Source: Bacillota bacterium
GTDB taxonomy: Bacteria; Bacillota; Clostridia; Christensenellales; Aristaeellaceae
Direction: 5' to 3'
DNA length: 64,000 nt
Assembly: GCA_023411395.1 (NCBI GenBank)
Contig: JAEYOV010000071.1
Span: 1 to 64,000 of the forward strand
In this document: piece by piece, positions 51,840 to 60,775 of the stretch
Numbering within the stretch: the first letter of the stretch is position 1
Layout of the letters: each line of letters begins with the position of its first letter
Made by a program: the position numbers and the translations under genes
Notes under the pieces: model-generated
What the model saw: only the letters and a program-made list of their open reading frames with translations
Told to the model about the DNA's origin: nothing
The model's database searches: none

Positions 51840-53381
51840 ATGACGCATGTAGAATCGGCGCAAAGGGCGGTGGAGGAACTGCTCTTTTTTTCCCGGGAGA
51901 AGGGGCTTGTGGAGCGGGAGGATGTACCCTTTTCCCGGAACCTTCTTTTGGATGTGATGCGCCTTGATGCGCCGGGGGAGGCCGTGACAACAGGTTTGAC
52001 GCCGGAGACCGCGACGGTATATTTGGAGAAACTGCTGGATGCTGCCGCGGGGAGGGGCCTGATCGAAGACAATTTAACAGAGCGCGAGCTTTTCGGCGCG
52101 CGGCTCATGGGCTGCGTGACGCCCGCGCCGGCCGTTGTCCGCCGGGAATTCCAAAAGCTTTATGAAGAACAGGGCCCGGAAAAGGCAACCGGGTGGTTCT
52201 ACCGGCTTTGCCGAGGCTGCGATTATATCCGGGTGGATCAAATCAGTAAGAATATCAGGTATTTTGCGCACACGGATTGCGGGGAGCTGGAGATCACCAT
52301 CAACTTATCCAAGCCTGAAAAGGACCCCAAGGAAATCGCAAAGCTCAAAAGCGCGCCGCAGGCCGGCTATCCCAAGTGCATGCTGTGCGTGGAAAATCCC
52401 GGCTACGCGGGGCGGCCGGGCTTTCCCGCCAGGCAAAACCACAGGGTGGTGCCTGTAAAGCTTTCGGGGGACGATTGGTATCTGCAATATTCGCCGTATC
52501 TTTATTACAAGGAACACTGCATCGTTTTGAACGGCGAGCATGTGCCCATGGCGATCAATGAAAAATCTTTCCGGCGGCTGTTTGATTTTGTGGATCAATT
52601 CCCGCACTATTTCATCGGCTCCAATGCCGACTTGCCCATCGTGGGCGGTTCCATTCTGAACCATGATCATTTCCAGGGCGGAAACCACATTTTCCCCATG
52701 GACAGGGCAAGGGACCGGTGCGCATTGTCATGCCCCGCTCCGGGCGTGCGCGCGGCGGTTATCGATTGGCCCATGTCCGCCCTTTCGCTGGCGGGCACGG
52801 ACAGGGAAGCGCTGATTTCCCTGGCCGTTTCCATGCTCAGCGCCTGGCGGGAATACAGCGATCCCAAGCGGGATATCCTGGCGCATACCACTGAGCCGCA
52901 CAATACCATAACGCCCATCCTGCGCAAACTGGATCAGGAATACCGGCTGATGCTGGTGCTGCGCAACAACCGCACCACGGCGGAGCATCCGCTGGGGCTG
53001 TTCCATCCCCACGCGCCGCTGCACCACATCAAAAAGGAAAACATCGGCCTTATCGAGGTGATGGGACTGTTCATCCTTCCCGGCCGCCTGAAGGATGAGC
53101 TGCAGCAACTGGAATGCTATCTCACCGGTGAAAAGCCGCTGAAAGAGCCCGCCGCGAATGATCCCTCCTTCAAGCATTTCCCCTGGATCACGGAGCTGGC
53201 CGCGAAAACGGGAACCGGCCTGAAAAAGGAGGAAGCGCGCCGGGCGCTTGATACGGCCGTGGCCGATGTGTGCAGCCAGGTGCTTGCGGACGCGGGCGTA
53301 TTCAAACAAACGGAGGACGGATTGCGCGGCATGCTGGCATTTTTGGCTGCGCAGGGCTTGCACAAAGCCGAAAGAGCTTGA
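51840..53381 (+). CDS. galT: UDP-glucose-hexose-1-phosphate uridylyltransferase (GalT class II)
   Basis: 513 residues, the length of Firmicutes class II GalT. The central block ADLPIVGGSILNHDHFQGGNHIFPM carries the H-D-H-x-Q version of the active site (about 275); RNNRTTAEHPLGLFHPH and IKKENIGLIEVMGLFILPGRL are also family marks. It exchanges UMP between glucose-1-P and galactose-1-P in the Leloir pathway. No galK or galE is in the window. Its ribosome site (AAGG) is weak. The downstream GH127-like gene has its own promoter. Confidence 0.95.
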   Translation: MTHVESAQRAVEELLFFSREKGLVEREDVPFSRNLLLDVMRLDAPGEAVTTGLTPETATVYLEKLLDAAAGRGLIEDNLTERELFGARLMGCVTPAPAVVRREFQKLYEEQGPEKATGWFYRLCRGCDYIRVDQISKNIRYFAHTDCGELEITINLSKPEKDPKEIAKLKSAPQAGYPKCMLCVENPGYAGRPGFPARQNHRVVPVKLSGDDWYLQYSPYLYYKEHCIVLNGEHVPMAINEKSFRRLFDFVDQFPHYFIGSNADLPIVGGSILNHDHFQGGNHIFPMDRARDRCALSCPAPGVRAAVIDWPMSALSLAGTDREALISLAVSMLSAWREYSDPKRDILAHTTEPHNTITPILRKLDQEYRLMLVLRNNRTTAEHPLGLFHPHAPLHHIKKENIGLIEVMGLFILPGRLKDELQQLECYLTGEKPLKEPAANDPSFKHFPWITELAAKTGTGLKKEEARRALDTAVADVCSQVLADAGVFKQTEDGLRGMLAFLAAQGLHKAERA

Positions 53382-53405
53382 CGCGCAGTGCCTTGGACGT
53401 ATAAT
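53378..53405 (+). promoter_or_regulatory. Promoter of the GH127-like gene
   Basis: TTGACG at 53378-53383 (overlapping the galT stop) and TATAAT at 53400-53405 with 16-bp spacing, 33 nt before ATG 53438. Confidence 0.7.
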
Positions 53406-53437
53406 GAAAGAGTGCTGAACGATAACGGGAGGAAACT

Positions 53438-55180
53438 ATGCCCAAGAAACCAGTACTAACCAAAGCGCCGCTGACGGACGCGTTTTTCTCGCCGCTGCCG
53501 TATAAGGCTGTGCGGCCCCAGGGCGTGCTCTTAAAAAGGCTCAGGGAGGCCGCACAGTGGGTCCGTCATCTTAACTGGGAAGACGACCGTCTTTTGGGCT
53601 GCGCGGCGCTGGCGTATTTAGCGGATGATGCGGCGCTGCTGGAGCAGGTGAAAAGCCGGGTGGATTCCATTCTTGCCGCCCAGCGGGAGGACGGTGCGCT
53701 GGACGCGGGATCCGATCTTGCGGCGCAGGCGTCCCTTGACCGGGGGCTTATCGCCTTTTACGCGGCCACGGCGGACAGGCGCGTATTGGTTTATCTTTTG
53801 AAGCGGCTCCAATACGTCTACCGCCACGCCGAAAAGCTGTATGAAAACCTTCACGCCGCCGCGCTGGCGGGGGAGTACGGCTATGCGGCGCTCTGTCTGT
53901 ACAACTGGACGGGCAAGAGCTTTCTTTTGCATCTTCTGGAAAAGCTTCGCGCGCTTTCCCTTGACTGGACGGGATTTTTCCATACCTTCCCGGTAACGCG
54001 CTCCTTCCAAAAGCATATTCCGCCCGAGGAGATGAAGCGTGGGCTTTCTTCGCCCGATGCGCAAACGCGGCTGTATTATGAAAAGCAGCAGATCATGGCC
54101 GACGGCCTCATGCTGGCCAGGGGACTGAAAACGCCTGCTGTCCTTTCCAGGTTTTCGGGCAGCAGCAAGGAAAACGAGGCCGGCAGGATCGGCCTGGAGA
54201 AGGTGATGCGCTACCACGGCACGGCCCATGGCCTGTTCGCGGCGGAGCCTTCGCTCATGGGCGGCGACCCCTCCTGCGGCATGGATGGCCGGGCGGCGGC
54301 GGAAGCCATGTTTTCTTTGGAGCAGCTGCTCATTTCCCAGGGCGATGGCTTCATCGCCGACGCCTGGGAAAAGATTGCCCTGAACATACTGCCGGCCATG
54401 GAGAAAAACGGGCGTATCCGCCCGAATATTACAGTGAACGGGCCCTTCCCGCAGGAGAATCCGCCGGCTGCGGAGGTGGGCCCCTGGGTGGATGCCTGGC
54501 TCAAGGGCATGACGGGTTATGCTTCCGGGCTTTGGATGGCAGCAAGGGAGGAAGGCCTGGCCTTGTTGAGCTATATTCCCTCTCTTTTGCGCTGGAAGTT
54601 AGGCGGCACGCCTGTATCCATAAAGGTCGAAGGGAAATATCCCCTGGACGGCGAGGTAATGCTTTCCATGCAATTGAAGCAGCCTGCCGCGTTCCCGCTG
54701 CATCTGCGCGTTCCCGCCTGGGCGGAGAACGCCGCAATCAGTGTCAACGGCGAGGGTGCGCAAGGCCCCGTGCCCGGCAGCTTTTTTGTGCTGAACCGCA
54801 CATGGCACGACGGGGACAGGGTGCATGTGTCGCTGCCCATGAAGCCGCGCCTTACCCGCTGGCACCACCAAAGCGCGGCGGTGGAGTACGGCCCGCTTTT
54901 GATGGCGCTTTCGGTGGATGGGGAACAGCCCTTGTGGCAGCTTGCGCTTTCCGATAAGGAGCCGATGGCATCCGCTCTCCTGGGGCAGCCGGGGGAGGAG
55001 CAATTGCAGGTCTATGCCATGTTCAAAAAGATTCCGGAATGGAACCAAAAGGACGGCAGGCCCCAAATGCCCCCCATCCAGCCCGGGACGCAGGGGGAAG
55101 CGCTGAAGCTTACCTTGACGCCCTACGCGGAAACCGTGTGCCGTATGGCTCAGTTCCCCGTGGCGCCTGAGGCATCCTGA
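53438..55180 (+). CDS. GH127-like (DUF1680) protein with altered active-site region
   Basis: 580 residues, GGGAGGA upstream. Domain order follows beta-L-arabinofuranosidase GH127: helical barrel (about 30-380), then beta domains with PLHLRVPAWAENAAISVNGE, GSFFVLNRTWHDGDRVHVSLP and RLTRWHHQSAAVEYGPLLMAL, all family signatures. In characterised enzymes a Glu and four Cys bind zinc and catalyse. Here the corresponding stretches read DPSCGMDGRAAAEAMFSLEQLL and GMTGYASGLWM, with only one Cys. It may be inactive or use another mechanism. No signal peptide, so it is cytoplasmic. Confidence 0.78.
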   Translation: MPKKPVLTKAPLTDAFFSPLPYKAVRPQGVLLKRLREAAQWVRHLNWEDDRLLGCAALAYLADDAALLEQVKSRVDSILAAQREDGALDAGSDLAAQASLDRGLIAFYAATADRRVLVYLLKRLQYVYRHAEKLYENLHAAALAGEYGYAALCLYNWTGKSFLLHLLEKLRALSLDWTGFFHTFPVTRSFQKHIPPEEMKRGLSSPDAQTRLYYEKQQIMADGLMLARGLKTPAVLSRFSGSSKENEAGRIGLEKVMRYHGTAHGLFAAEPSLMGGDPSCGMDGRAAAEAMFSLEQLLISQGDGFIADAWEKIALNILPAMEKNGRIRPNITVNGPFPQENPPAAEVGPWVDAWLKGMTGYASGLWMAAREEGLALLSYIPSLLRWKLGGTPVSIKVEGKYPLDGEVMLSMQLKQPAAFPLHLRVPAWAENAAISVNGEGAQGPVPGSFFVLNRTWHDGDRVHVSLPMKPRLTRWHHQSAAVEYGPLLMALSVDGEQPLWQLALSDKEPMASALLGQPGEEQLQVYAMFKKIPEWNQKDGRPQMPPIQPGTQGEALKLTLTPYAETVCRMAQFPVAPEAS

Positions 55181-55181
55181 A

Positions 55182-56159
55182 ATGCCCGCAACCGACCTTC
55201 GCCTGGCCCCCATGGCCGGGGTCAGCGATTGGCCTTTCCGCCTGTTATGCTTCGAGCAGGGCTGCGACGGCGCCTACACCGAAATGGTCAGCGCCATGGG
55301 CCTGAAATGCGCCCCGCCCGGCAATCTGGCTGTATCCCAATTATTGGAGACCCATCCCATGGAAGGTCCCGTCTATGTGCAAATCTTCGGCAAGGAGCCG
55401 GAGGTGATGGCCTGGGCTGCCGCACAGTTGGAAGTAACCGGGCGGTACCGGGGCATCGACATCAACATGGGCTGCCCCGCCCCGAAGATCGCCTGCAGCG
55501 GGGAAGGCAGCGGCCTGATGCGGGAACCCAGGCTGGCAGCCCAAATCATGCGGGCCGTTGTGAATGCCGTTACCCTGCCCGTTTCCATGAAGCTGCGCCT
55601 GGGCTGGGATGAATCTTCCCTCAACGTTTTGGAGCTTGCCTGCGCCGCTCAGGATATGGGCGTGAGGTCCGTCATCGTACATGGCCGCACCCGAAGCCAG
55701 CAGTATGGCGGCAAGGCCGACTGGGACCAAATCGCCCGGGTGAAGCAGGCCTTGAATATTCCGGTATACGGCAACGGGGATGTGTTTGAGGCGGGGGATG
55801 CGCAGCGCATGCTCCGCCATACCGGCTGCGACGGTTTGCTCATCGGCCGGGGCGCCATGGGCAATCCCTGGATTTTCTCCCAGGCCAAAGCGCTTTTGCG
55901 CGGGGAGGAAGTATGCCTGCCCAGCCTTTCCCGGCGGGTGGATACGGCGCTGCGCCACGCCCGCATGATGGCCGCCTGGAAAGGGGAAAGCGTGGCTGTT
56001 CGGGAAATGCGCAAACATGTGGGCTGGTATGCCGGGGGCCTCCCGGGGGCTTCCCGGATCCGTGTCCGGGCAAACCATGCCAGAACAATGGCCGAACTGG
56101 AGGAGTGCCTTACGGATTGGCTGGGCTCCCCCCGCGGCGTGGAGGAAATGTCCAACTGA
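55182..56159 (+). CDS. dus: tRNA-dihydrouridine synthase
   Basis: 325 residues. LAPMAGVSDWPFRLLCFEQGCDGAYTEMVSA is the flavin-binding start; DINMGCPAPKIACSGEGSGLMREP holds the catalytic Cys of GCP; VHGRTRSQQYGGKADW and VYGNGDVFEAGDAQ...GCDGLLIGRGAMGNPWIF are standard Dus blocks. It reduces uridines in the tRNA D-loop using FMN and NADPH. It begins 1 nt after the stop of the previous gene, so it is coupled to a GH127-like gene, an unexpected partner. Confidence 0.95.
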   Translation: MPATDLRLAPMAGVSDWPFRLLCFEQGCDGAYTEMVSAMGLKCAPPGNLAVSQLLETHPMEGPVYVQIFGKEPEVMAWAAAQLEVTGRYRGIDINMGCPAPKIACSGEGSGLMREPRLAAQIMRAVVNAVTLPVSMKLRLGWDESSLNVLELACAAQDMGVRSVIVHGRTRSQQYGGKADWDQIARVKQALNIPVYGNGDVFEAGDAQRMLRHTGCDGLLIGRGAMGNPWIFSQAKALLRGEEVCLPSLSRRVDTALRHARMMAAWKGESVAVREMRKHVGWYAGGLPGASRIRVRANHARTMAELEECLTDWLGSPRGVEEMSN

Positions 56160-56221
56160 TGCAGGGTTTTCCACGGCATAATCGTTCCATCAGATGAGGG
56201 ATTCCGGAAGGAGTATTTCCA

Positions 56222-57673
56222 ATGATGAAGCGCCCCTTGGGCGGCTATGTAGTGAAGGCTTTTGCGTTGCTGCTTGCTTGCTGTTTCTGTTTAACAACCG
56301 CCCTGGCGGAAGAAAGGGCCTCCCTGGCCCCCATGCTCGGCGGCTGGCTTACAAGAATCAGGGATGGCGAGGCGGCGGATATCACCCTGTCGGCTGCCAT
56401 CCACGCGCTTTCGCCCTATGGGGTCGAAACCTTGGCGGCCATGAACCGCCTGCTTTCGGAGTGCAGGGTGCAGGTGGGCTACCAGCAAAGCAGGCTGGGG
56501 GAATCCACGCAGACACGGCTCATCATTGGGGACATTCACGCAATGGATTTTCTGGAGCGGTCAGGCCCGCCTGAGCTTGCCCAGACCTCTCTCCTGCCCG
56601 GTATGACGCTGGCAAGCGCGTCTGTTTCACCCATCCAGCTTCTTTTGGGGAGCGAAGCGGAAATCCCCTTCTGGACGGAGGATATTCCCGATCCAGGCGC
56701 GCTGATTAAAATCATTCCTAACGCGCTGGCCGGGCTTTCGGCGCTTTCCCAGGAGAAAAAGGTATCCTACAAGATTGCTTCCATCGGCACGGCGCAAAAG
56801 GCGCTTGTCTATACCGTGCCGGAAGAAAGCGCGGAGTTACTCCGGGACGGGCTTTTAATGCTGTTGGGCGGGCTGAACCGGCCGGAGGCATCCTCCTTTT
56901 TGAAGACGCTGGCCATCGACGGCGATGCCGTCATCACCCTCTACCAGTCGGCGGAGGGGGAAAACATGGGGCTCGGGATCAAAGGCACAATGGGGTTTGA
57001 AAACGTTGCTCCAAGAAAAGTAACCTTCCTGTGGGGCTTTTTTTCCGGCGAGGATAAAAACACGCATACCATCAGCCTCAAGGCCCCGGCCGTCAAGGGA
57101 TCGGACAATCTCACCGTCGCCGGGGAAATGAGCCTTCAGTGCGTGAAGGACAGGAACAGCCTCTCCCTGAGCCTGGATATCAAAAACAAGCTGGACAACC
57201 GGTCCGACAGAACACGGTGGACCGGCCGGCTGGATTGCTTGCTGGCGGAGGATAACCAGCGCCTGGAGGGGGAAATCAGGCAAACCTATACCGATCCCGC
57301 GGGAGAGGACCATACCCTCTTCATCAAGCCCGGCCTGCTTGCGCTTATGGTGCGGGAAGAGTTTTCCGTAAAGGGCAGCGTCCGCGTCGCATGGTCCATG
57401 GGCGACTCCGTCCTGGCGGATGTGGAATTTTCCGTGCTGGCGTGTGAGGCCGGGGACCTTGCTTGGGAAGATACCTTGGACACCGTTTCGCTGGATGAAC
57501 TTGGCGGGAATGAACTCACGGCGATGGCGGAAAAGGTTCAAAAGGCGGCGGTGGAAGCCATTTGGCAGGCGGTCATGGCGCTTCCCCCGGAATGCTTGAC
57601 GTTGATTTCGAGAAATATCTCCCAGGAGGACTGGGAAAGAATATACCGGAACACTTACCAGACAGGTCAATAA
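56222..57673 (+). CDS. Secreted hypothetical protein (first of a tandem pair)
   Basis: 483 residues. AAGGAG is 8 nt before ATG 56222. Residues 12-30 form a signal peptide (VVKAFALLLACCFCLTTALAEE). The mature part alternates helices with long beta strands (VYTVPEES, VITLYQSAEGENMGLGIKG, FLWGFFSGE), suggestive of a LolA/LppX-like cupped sheet, but no family is recognised. The protein has a layout similar to that encoded next: strand, LLRDGLLMLLGGL helix, strand, LPLEG-like turn. The pair are probable divergent paralogues. Confidence 0.65.
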   Translation: MMKRPLGGYVVKAFALLLACCFCLTTALAEERASLAPMLGGWLTRIRDGEAADITLSAAIHALSPYGVETLAAMNRLLSECRVQVGYQQSRLGESTQTRLIIGDIHAMDFLERSGPPELAQTSLLPGMTLASASVSPIQLLLGSEAEIPFWTEDIPDPGALIKIIPNALAGLSALSQEKKVSYKIASIGTAQKALVYTVPEESAELLRDGLLMLLGGLNRPEASSFLKTLAIDGDAVITLYQSAEGENMGLGIKGTMGFENVAPRKVTFLWGFFSGEDKNTHTISLKAPAVKGSDNLTVAGEMSLQCVKDRNSLSLSLDIKNKLDNRSDRTRWTGRLDCLLAEDNQRLEGEIRQTYTDPAGEDHTLFIKPGLLALMVREEFSVKGSVRVAWSMGDSVLADVEFSVLACEAGDLAWEDTLDTVSLDELGGNELTAMAEKVQKAAVEAIWQAVMALPPECLTLISRNISQEDWERIYRNTYQTGQ

Positions 57674-57690
57674 CCGGGGAGGGATCAAAG

Positions 57691-59217
57691 GTGAAAAAGC
57701 GTTGGTTGGGGCTGATAGCCGCGGTCCTGTTGGCAGTTACGCCTATGCTCATGATGGGGGCCGGCGCGGAATCCGCGCTGCTTGGCAAAATGCAAAAGCA
57801 GCTAGGTGCCGGTTCCGGTCTGAAGGGCACCGTTACGGCATCCGGGCTTGGGGGGCTTGACGGGCTGGCGCTGAACGCGCAGTATATCCTGCAAAAGGCG
57901 CAAAGCCAGCTTGTGCTTTCTTTGGAAAGCGGCGAAGCGGAGTTGTTAAAAGCCGCGCTGTACGGGCAGGATGGCATGCTGGCCATCGATGCGGGCCTTA
58001 ATTCCGGAAAGCTGTACGGCACGTCCTCTGGATGGGAATCGCTTTTTAGCAGCCTCATGATGGGGGAGGCGGGTGAAACGCAGGTTCCCTTGCAGACGGC
58101 CTTGTACGGCATCCTCTTCCCGGAGGATGAAAGGCTGGCCGCGCAGCTTGAGGAAGCCGCCGTGCCTTACCTTATCAAGATTGATTTATGGATGCAGGGC
58201 TTTGCCGGGCCTCCGGCGCTTACAAAGGACACGGCCGGCGTGACGGTGATGGAGGTCTCCTACCGTATCCCCGCCACTGCCCTCAAGGCGGAATTGAAGC
58301 AATTGCTTATGGACCTGCTGGCCGACAAAACGCTGCTGCCGCTTTTGTGGAACCAGATGACGCAGGCGCAGGCCAACCTGTATTTGAATCCGGCGCTGCA
58401 AAGCTTTTATTTTCAGGCCGTGGACGCGCTTCCCCTGGAAGGGGAAATCACCATGCTGCGCCGCGTCTCCACCGCGGGCCAGCTTATGGAAACGTCGGTT
58501 TCGCTGCCCTTGGGCGGCTTTGGGAACGGGCTGAAGCGCCTCTCCTTCTTGGTCTCGGCGGCGGAGATGGGCGAGGCTTTGGAATGCGCCCTGGAAACGG
58601 AGGGGGGAACCTTAAGCTTCACAAGGCATGAGGTTCCGGACCAAGGCAGCCTTTTGCAGCGGCGGGTATTTGCGGGAACCATCCGCTATCTTCCCGTGGA
58701 AATCCCCAACTGGCAGGTGGATGCCACTGCCCCGGTGTACGCGGAAAAGGCGATGTCGGTATCCTACCAGACAGCGTTTACCCAGTCATCATCCGTTGAT
58801 GCGGACGGCAGGAACAATGAGGAATATACTCTTTCCGTCAGCCTCGCCCCTGACTGGAGCCATCTCACGGGCGAGGTCACGGAGGAGATCAGGGCGCAAT
58901 ACATTCTGACGGAGCCGGTTCAATTGACGGCGTCCGCTTTGCTTGCAAGCGGCCAGGCGCGCAACGCCTCCACCTCGCTAAGCGCCCAGGTACGCCTTGT
59001 GAGCGGCGGGACGGACTTTACACTCAGCGGCCAGTTCAAGACCACGCCTCCCTGGGCCTTCGCGCCTGTGGATGTGGCCGCGGCCGACAAGCTGGAAAAC
59101 CTGACGCAGGATCAATTAAGCGCCCTGCTGGAGGAGCTCTTGGCCGAGCCCGGCCTGCTGCCGCTGCTTTTGTATTTCATGCCCGCGGATCAGGAGATTC
59201 CGGGAACCGTTGGCTGA
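57691..59217 (+). CDS. Secreted hypothetical protein (second of a tandem pair)
   Basis: 508 residues from GTG 57691, preceded by GGGAGGGATCAAAG; the frame to 57562 overlaps the previous gene. KKRWLGLIAAVLLAVTPMLMMGAGAES is a signal peptide. The rest is Leu/Ala-rich helix and beta sheet (VMEVSYRIPATALKAELKQLLMDLL, DALPLEGEITMLRRVS, FTLSGQFKTTPP), with the C-terminal LPLLLYFMPAD. No catalytic motif is visible. It lies 17 nt after its putative paralogue and before a strong terminator, so the two are co-expressed. Confidence 0.65.
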   Translation: MKKRWLGLIAAVLLAVTPMLMMGAGAESALLGKMQKQLGAGSGLKGTVTASGLGGLDGLALNAQYILQKAQSQLVLSLESGEAELLKAALYGQDGMLAIDAGLNSGKLYGTSSGWESLFSSLMMGEAGETQVPLQTALYGILFPEDERLAAQLEEAAVPYLIKIDLWMQGFAGPPALTKDTAGVTVMEVSYRIPATALKAELKQLLMDLLADKTLLPLLWNQMTQAQANLYLNPALQSFYFQAVDALPLEGEITMLRRVSTAGQLMETSVSLPLGGFGNGLKRLSFLVSAAEMGEALECALETEGGTLSFTRHEVPDQGSLLQRRVFAGTIRYLPVEIPNWQVDATAPVYAEKAMSVSYQTAFTQSSSVDADGRNNEEYTLSVSLAPDWSHLTGEVTEEIRAQYILTEPVQLTASALLASGQARNASTSLSAQVRLVSGGTDFTLSGQFKTTPPWAFAPVDVAAADKLENLTQDQLSALLEELLAEPGLLPLLLYFMPADQEIPGTVG

Positions 59218-59226
59218 TTGATTGAT

Positions 59227-59268
59227 AAGGGGCTGCCCTGAAAACCAGACAGGGCAGCCCCTTTGTGT
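59227..59268. terminator. Strong bidirectional terminator
   Basis: A 14-bp perfect stem (AAGGGGCTGCCCTG and complement) with a 9-nt loop and a TTTGTGTTG tail, separating the secreted-protein gene from the convergent bioY. Confidence 0.9.
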
Positions 59269-59290
59269 TGCTTATAACGCCAGTATCGGA

Positions 59291-59836
59291 TTATATCCGC
59301 AGCGCCTTTTTGACCTGCCTGGCCACGGCGGCGGCTCCGGCCGCCTTTATAAGGTCCAGGGGTAAAAACGCCAGAAAATAGCCAAGGATCAGGGTTTGAA
59401 AGGCGACGGGCTTTGACTGGTACAGGGACGCCAGCAGCGCCACATAGGGCAGCGCGATCATATACACGGCCAGTACGCCCGCTGCCGCCGGGAGCAGGAA
59501 GGATAACCGCCTGCCGCGCCATTTCTGGTGAAGGAACGATGTGATGAAGGCGGAAAACACAAAACCCAGCAGGTAGCCGAAGTTCGGCGTCAGTACCGTT
59601 TGCAGCCCGCTGCCCTGTGAAAACACGGGGAAACCCGCAAGACCCAGCAGCACATAGGCCGCCACCGCGCCGGCGCTGTAAAGTGGGGGCAGAATGAGGC
59701 CCGTGACCAGCAGAAAAAACACCTGGGTGGTGAACTGCAGCGACAGGAAGGGAAGGGGAAACCGCAAATACGCGCCAATCACCATCAGGGCGGTACATAC
59801 GGCGGCCAGAGCAAGGTGCTTCGTCTTCTGATGCAT
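59291..59836 (-). CDS. bioY: Biotin transporter BioY (ECF S component)
   Basis: 181 residues from ATG 59836 (GGAGG, 9-nt spacing); the long frame to 60049 runs through the promoter. Six helices, with FLSLQFTTQVFFLLVTGLIL, PVFSQGSGLQTVLTPNFGYLLGF and a PFAYVALL-like segment, are the BioY pattern (G-x-P-N-F-G-Y-L is diagnostic). It binds biotin for the ECF energising module encoded elsewhere. A BirA-type operator overlies its start region, so biotin supply controls it. Confidence 0.95.
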   Translation of the reverse strand: MHQKTKHLALAAVCTALMVIGAYLRFPLPFLSLQFTTQVFFLLVTGLILPPLYSAGAVAAYVLLGLAGFPVFSQGSGLQTVLTPNFGYLLGFVFSAFITSFLHQKWRGRRLSFLLPAAAGVLAVYMIALPYVALLASLYQSKPVAFQTLILGYFLAFLPLDLIKAAGAAAVARQVKKALRI

Positions 59837-59850
59837 GATTCCAATCCTCC

Positions 59851-59878
59851 GTAAACCCATAGATATAATTTGGTTTAC
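59851..59878 (-). promoter_or_regulatory. BirA operator of bioY
   Basis: Inverted arms GTAAACC and GGTTTAC with a 14-bp spacer match the Firmicutes BirA/biotin operator (GTAAACC-N14-15-GGTTTAC). It lies just downstream of the -10, between promoter and ribosome site, so biotinyl-BirA would act as a roadblock. Confidence 0.8.
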
Positions 59879-59881
59879 GCA

Positions 59882-59910
59882 ATTATAGCGTGAAAGAACA
59901 CATCCGTCAA
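59882..59910 (-). promoter_or_regulatory. Promoter of bioY
   Basis: Minus-strand TTGACG (59910-59905), 17 bp, TATAAT (59887-59882), upstream of the BirA operator. Confidence 0.8.
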
Positions 59911-60015
59911 TGCAAAGCAAAAAAGTTGGATATGTTTCCGGGGATGCGGGTGCTTCTTTCCCGCGGATGATTCGCATACATATGGAAAAGAGCCTCGGCA
60001 AAGGAGGGTTCAGGC

Positions 60016-60324
60016 ATGAAGGAGCAGCGCCTGGAGAATGTACAGGCAAAGGGAAGCGACGGACGCCCCCATGGGCTGTCCCTGGAGAACAGGAGCCGCG
60101 CCGTTTTAACCGGCGTCAGCGACGTGAAGAGCTTTCATGAGGAAGAGGTGGTCTTGGAGACCGCCGGCGGGGAGATGCTGATCACCGGCAAGGGCCTGCA
60201 TATCGCCAAGCTTACCCTGGAGGACGGAAACCTTGTCATGGATGGCCGCATTGACGCCATCGCCTATCAGGAAGGCCGAAAAGCAAGAAAGGGCGGAAGC
60301 GTTCTTACCCGCATGTTCAGGTGA
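60016..60324 (+). CDS. yabP: Sporulation protein YabP
   Basis: 102 residues, AAAGGAGGG before ATG 60016. HGLSLENRSRAVLTGVSDVKSFHEEEVVLETAGGEMLITGKGLHIAKLTLEDGNLVMDGRIDAIAY is the conserved YabP core (LxxR....TGV..V..F). YabP is needed for spore formation in Bacillus and is made in the mother cell. It heads the yabP-yabQ-divIC cluster in the typical order and its stop overlaps or abuts yabQ. Confidence 0.93.
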   Translation: MKEQRLENVQAKGSDGRPHGLSLENRSRAVLTGVSDVKSFHEEEVVLETAGGEMLITGKGLHIAKLTLEDGNLVMDGRIDAIAYQEGRKARKGGSVLTRMFR

Positions 60325-60329
60325 CAGCC

Positions 60330-60728
60330 ATGGCGCCATTTTTTGAAACGCAAAGCCAGGCCTGGGTGTTTTTGGGCATGGTGTATCTGGGATTGGGCCT
60401 GGGGCTCATCTATGACGGCTTGAGGCTTTTGCGCCGGCCGGGAAAAAAAATCCGGGTCATAGGGGCGGATCTGCTGTTCTTCCTTCTGGCCGGGGCGGCG
60501 CTGACGCTGGCGCTGGTGGTGACCGGCCAGGAAGGCTTGCGGCTGTATGCGCTTCTGGGGCTTATATGCGGCGGCATGATCTATCTTCTGGGGCTTCGCA
60601 GGCTGCTGCTGGGCGTGGCCGCCTTTTTGAAAAAGCGGATCATCCAACCTGCAAAGGAGGCCATGGCCAGGGCAAAAGAACGGAAGAAACTGAGAAAATC
60701 GCAGCGGGACGGCAGGAAACGGACGTGA
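60330..60728 (+). CDS. yabQ: Spore cortex protein YabQ
   Basis: 132 residues from ATG 60330 (AGGTGA 5 nt before); GTG 60321 overlapping the yabP stop is an alternative. Four membrane helices: WVFLGMVYLGLGLGLIYDGLRLLRR (with the conserved G-x-x-Y-D), LLFFLLAGAALTLALVV, YALLGLICGGMIYLLGLRR and a final helix. It then has a Lys/Arg-rich tail. YabQ is a membrane protein required for cortex assembly during sporulation. Confidence 0.88.
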   Translation: MAPFFETQSQAWVFLGMVYLGLGLGLIYDGLRLLRRPGKKIRVIGADLLFFLLAGAALTLALVVTGQEGLRLYALLGLICGGMIYLLGLRRLLLGVAAFLKKRIIQPAKEAMARAKERKKLRKSQRDGRKRT

Positions 60729-60775
60729 GGCGGCGAATAGGTATATCACTATTTGCGCTGGGGGTGAGCCTCGCC

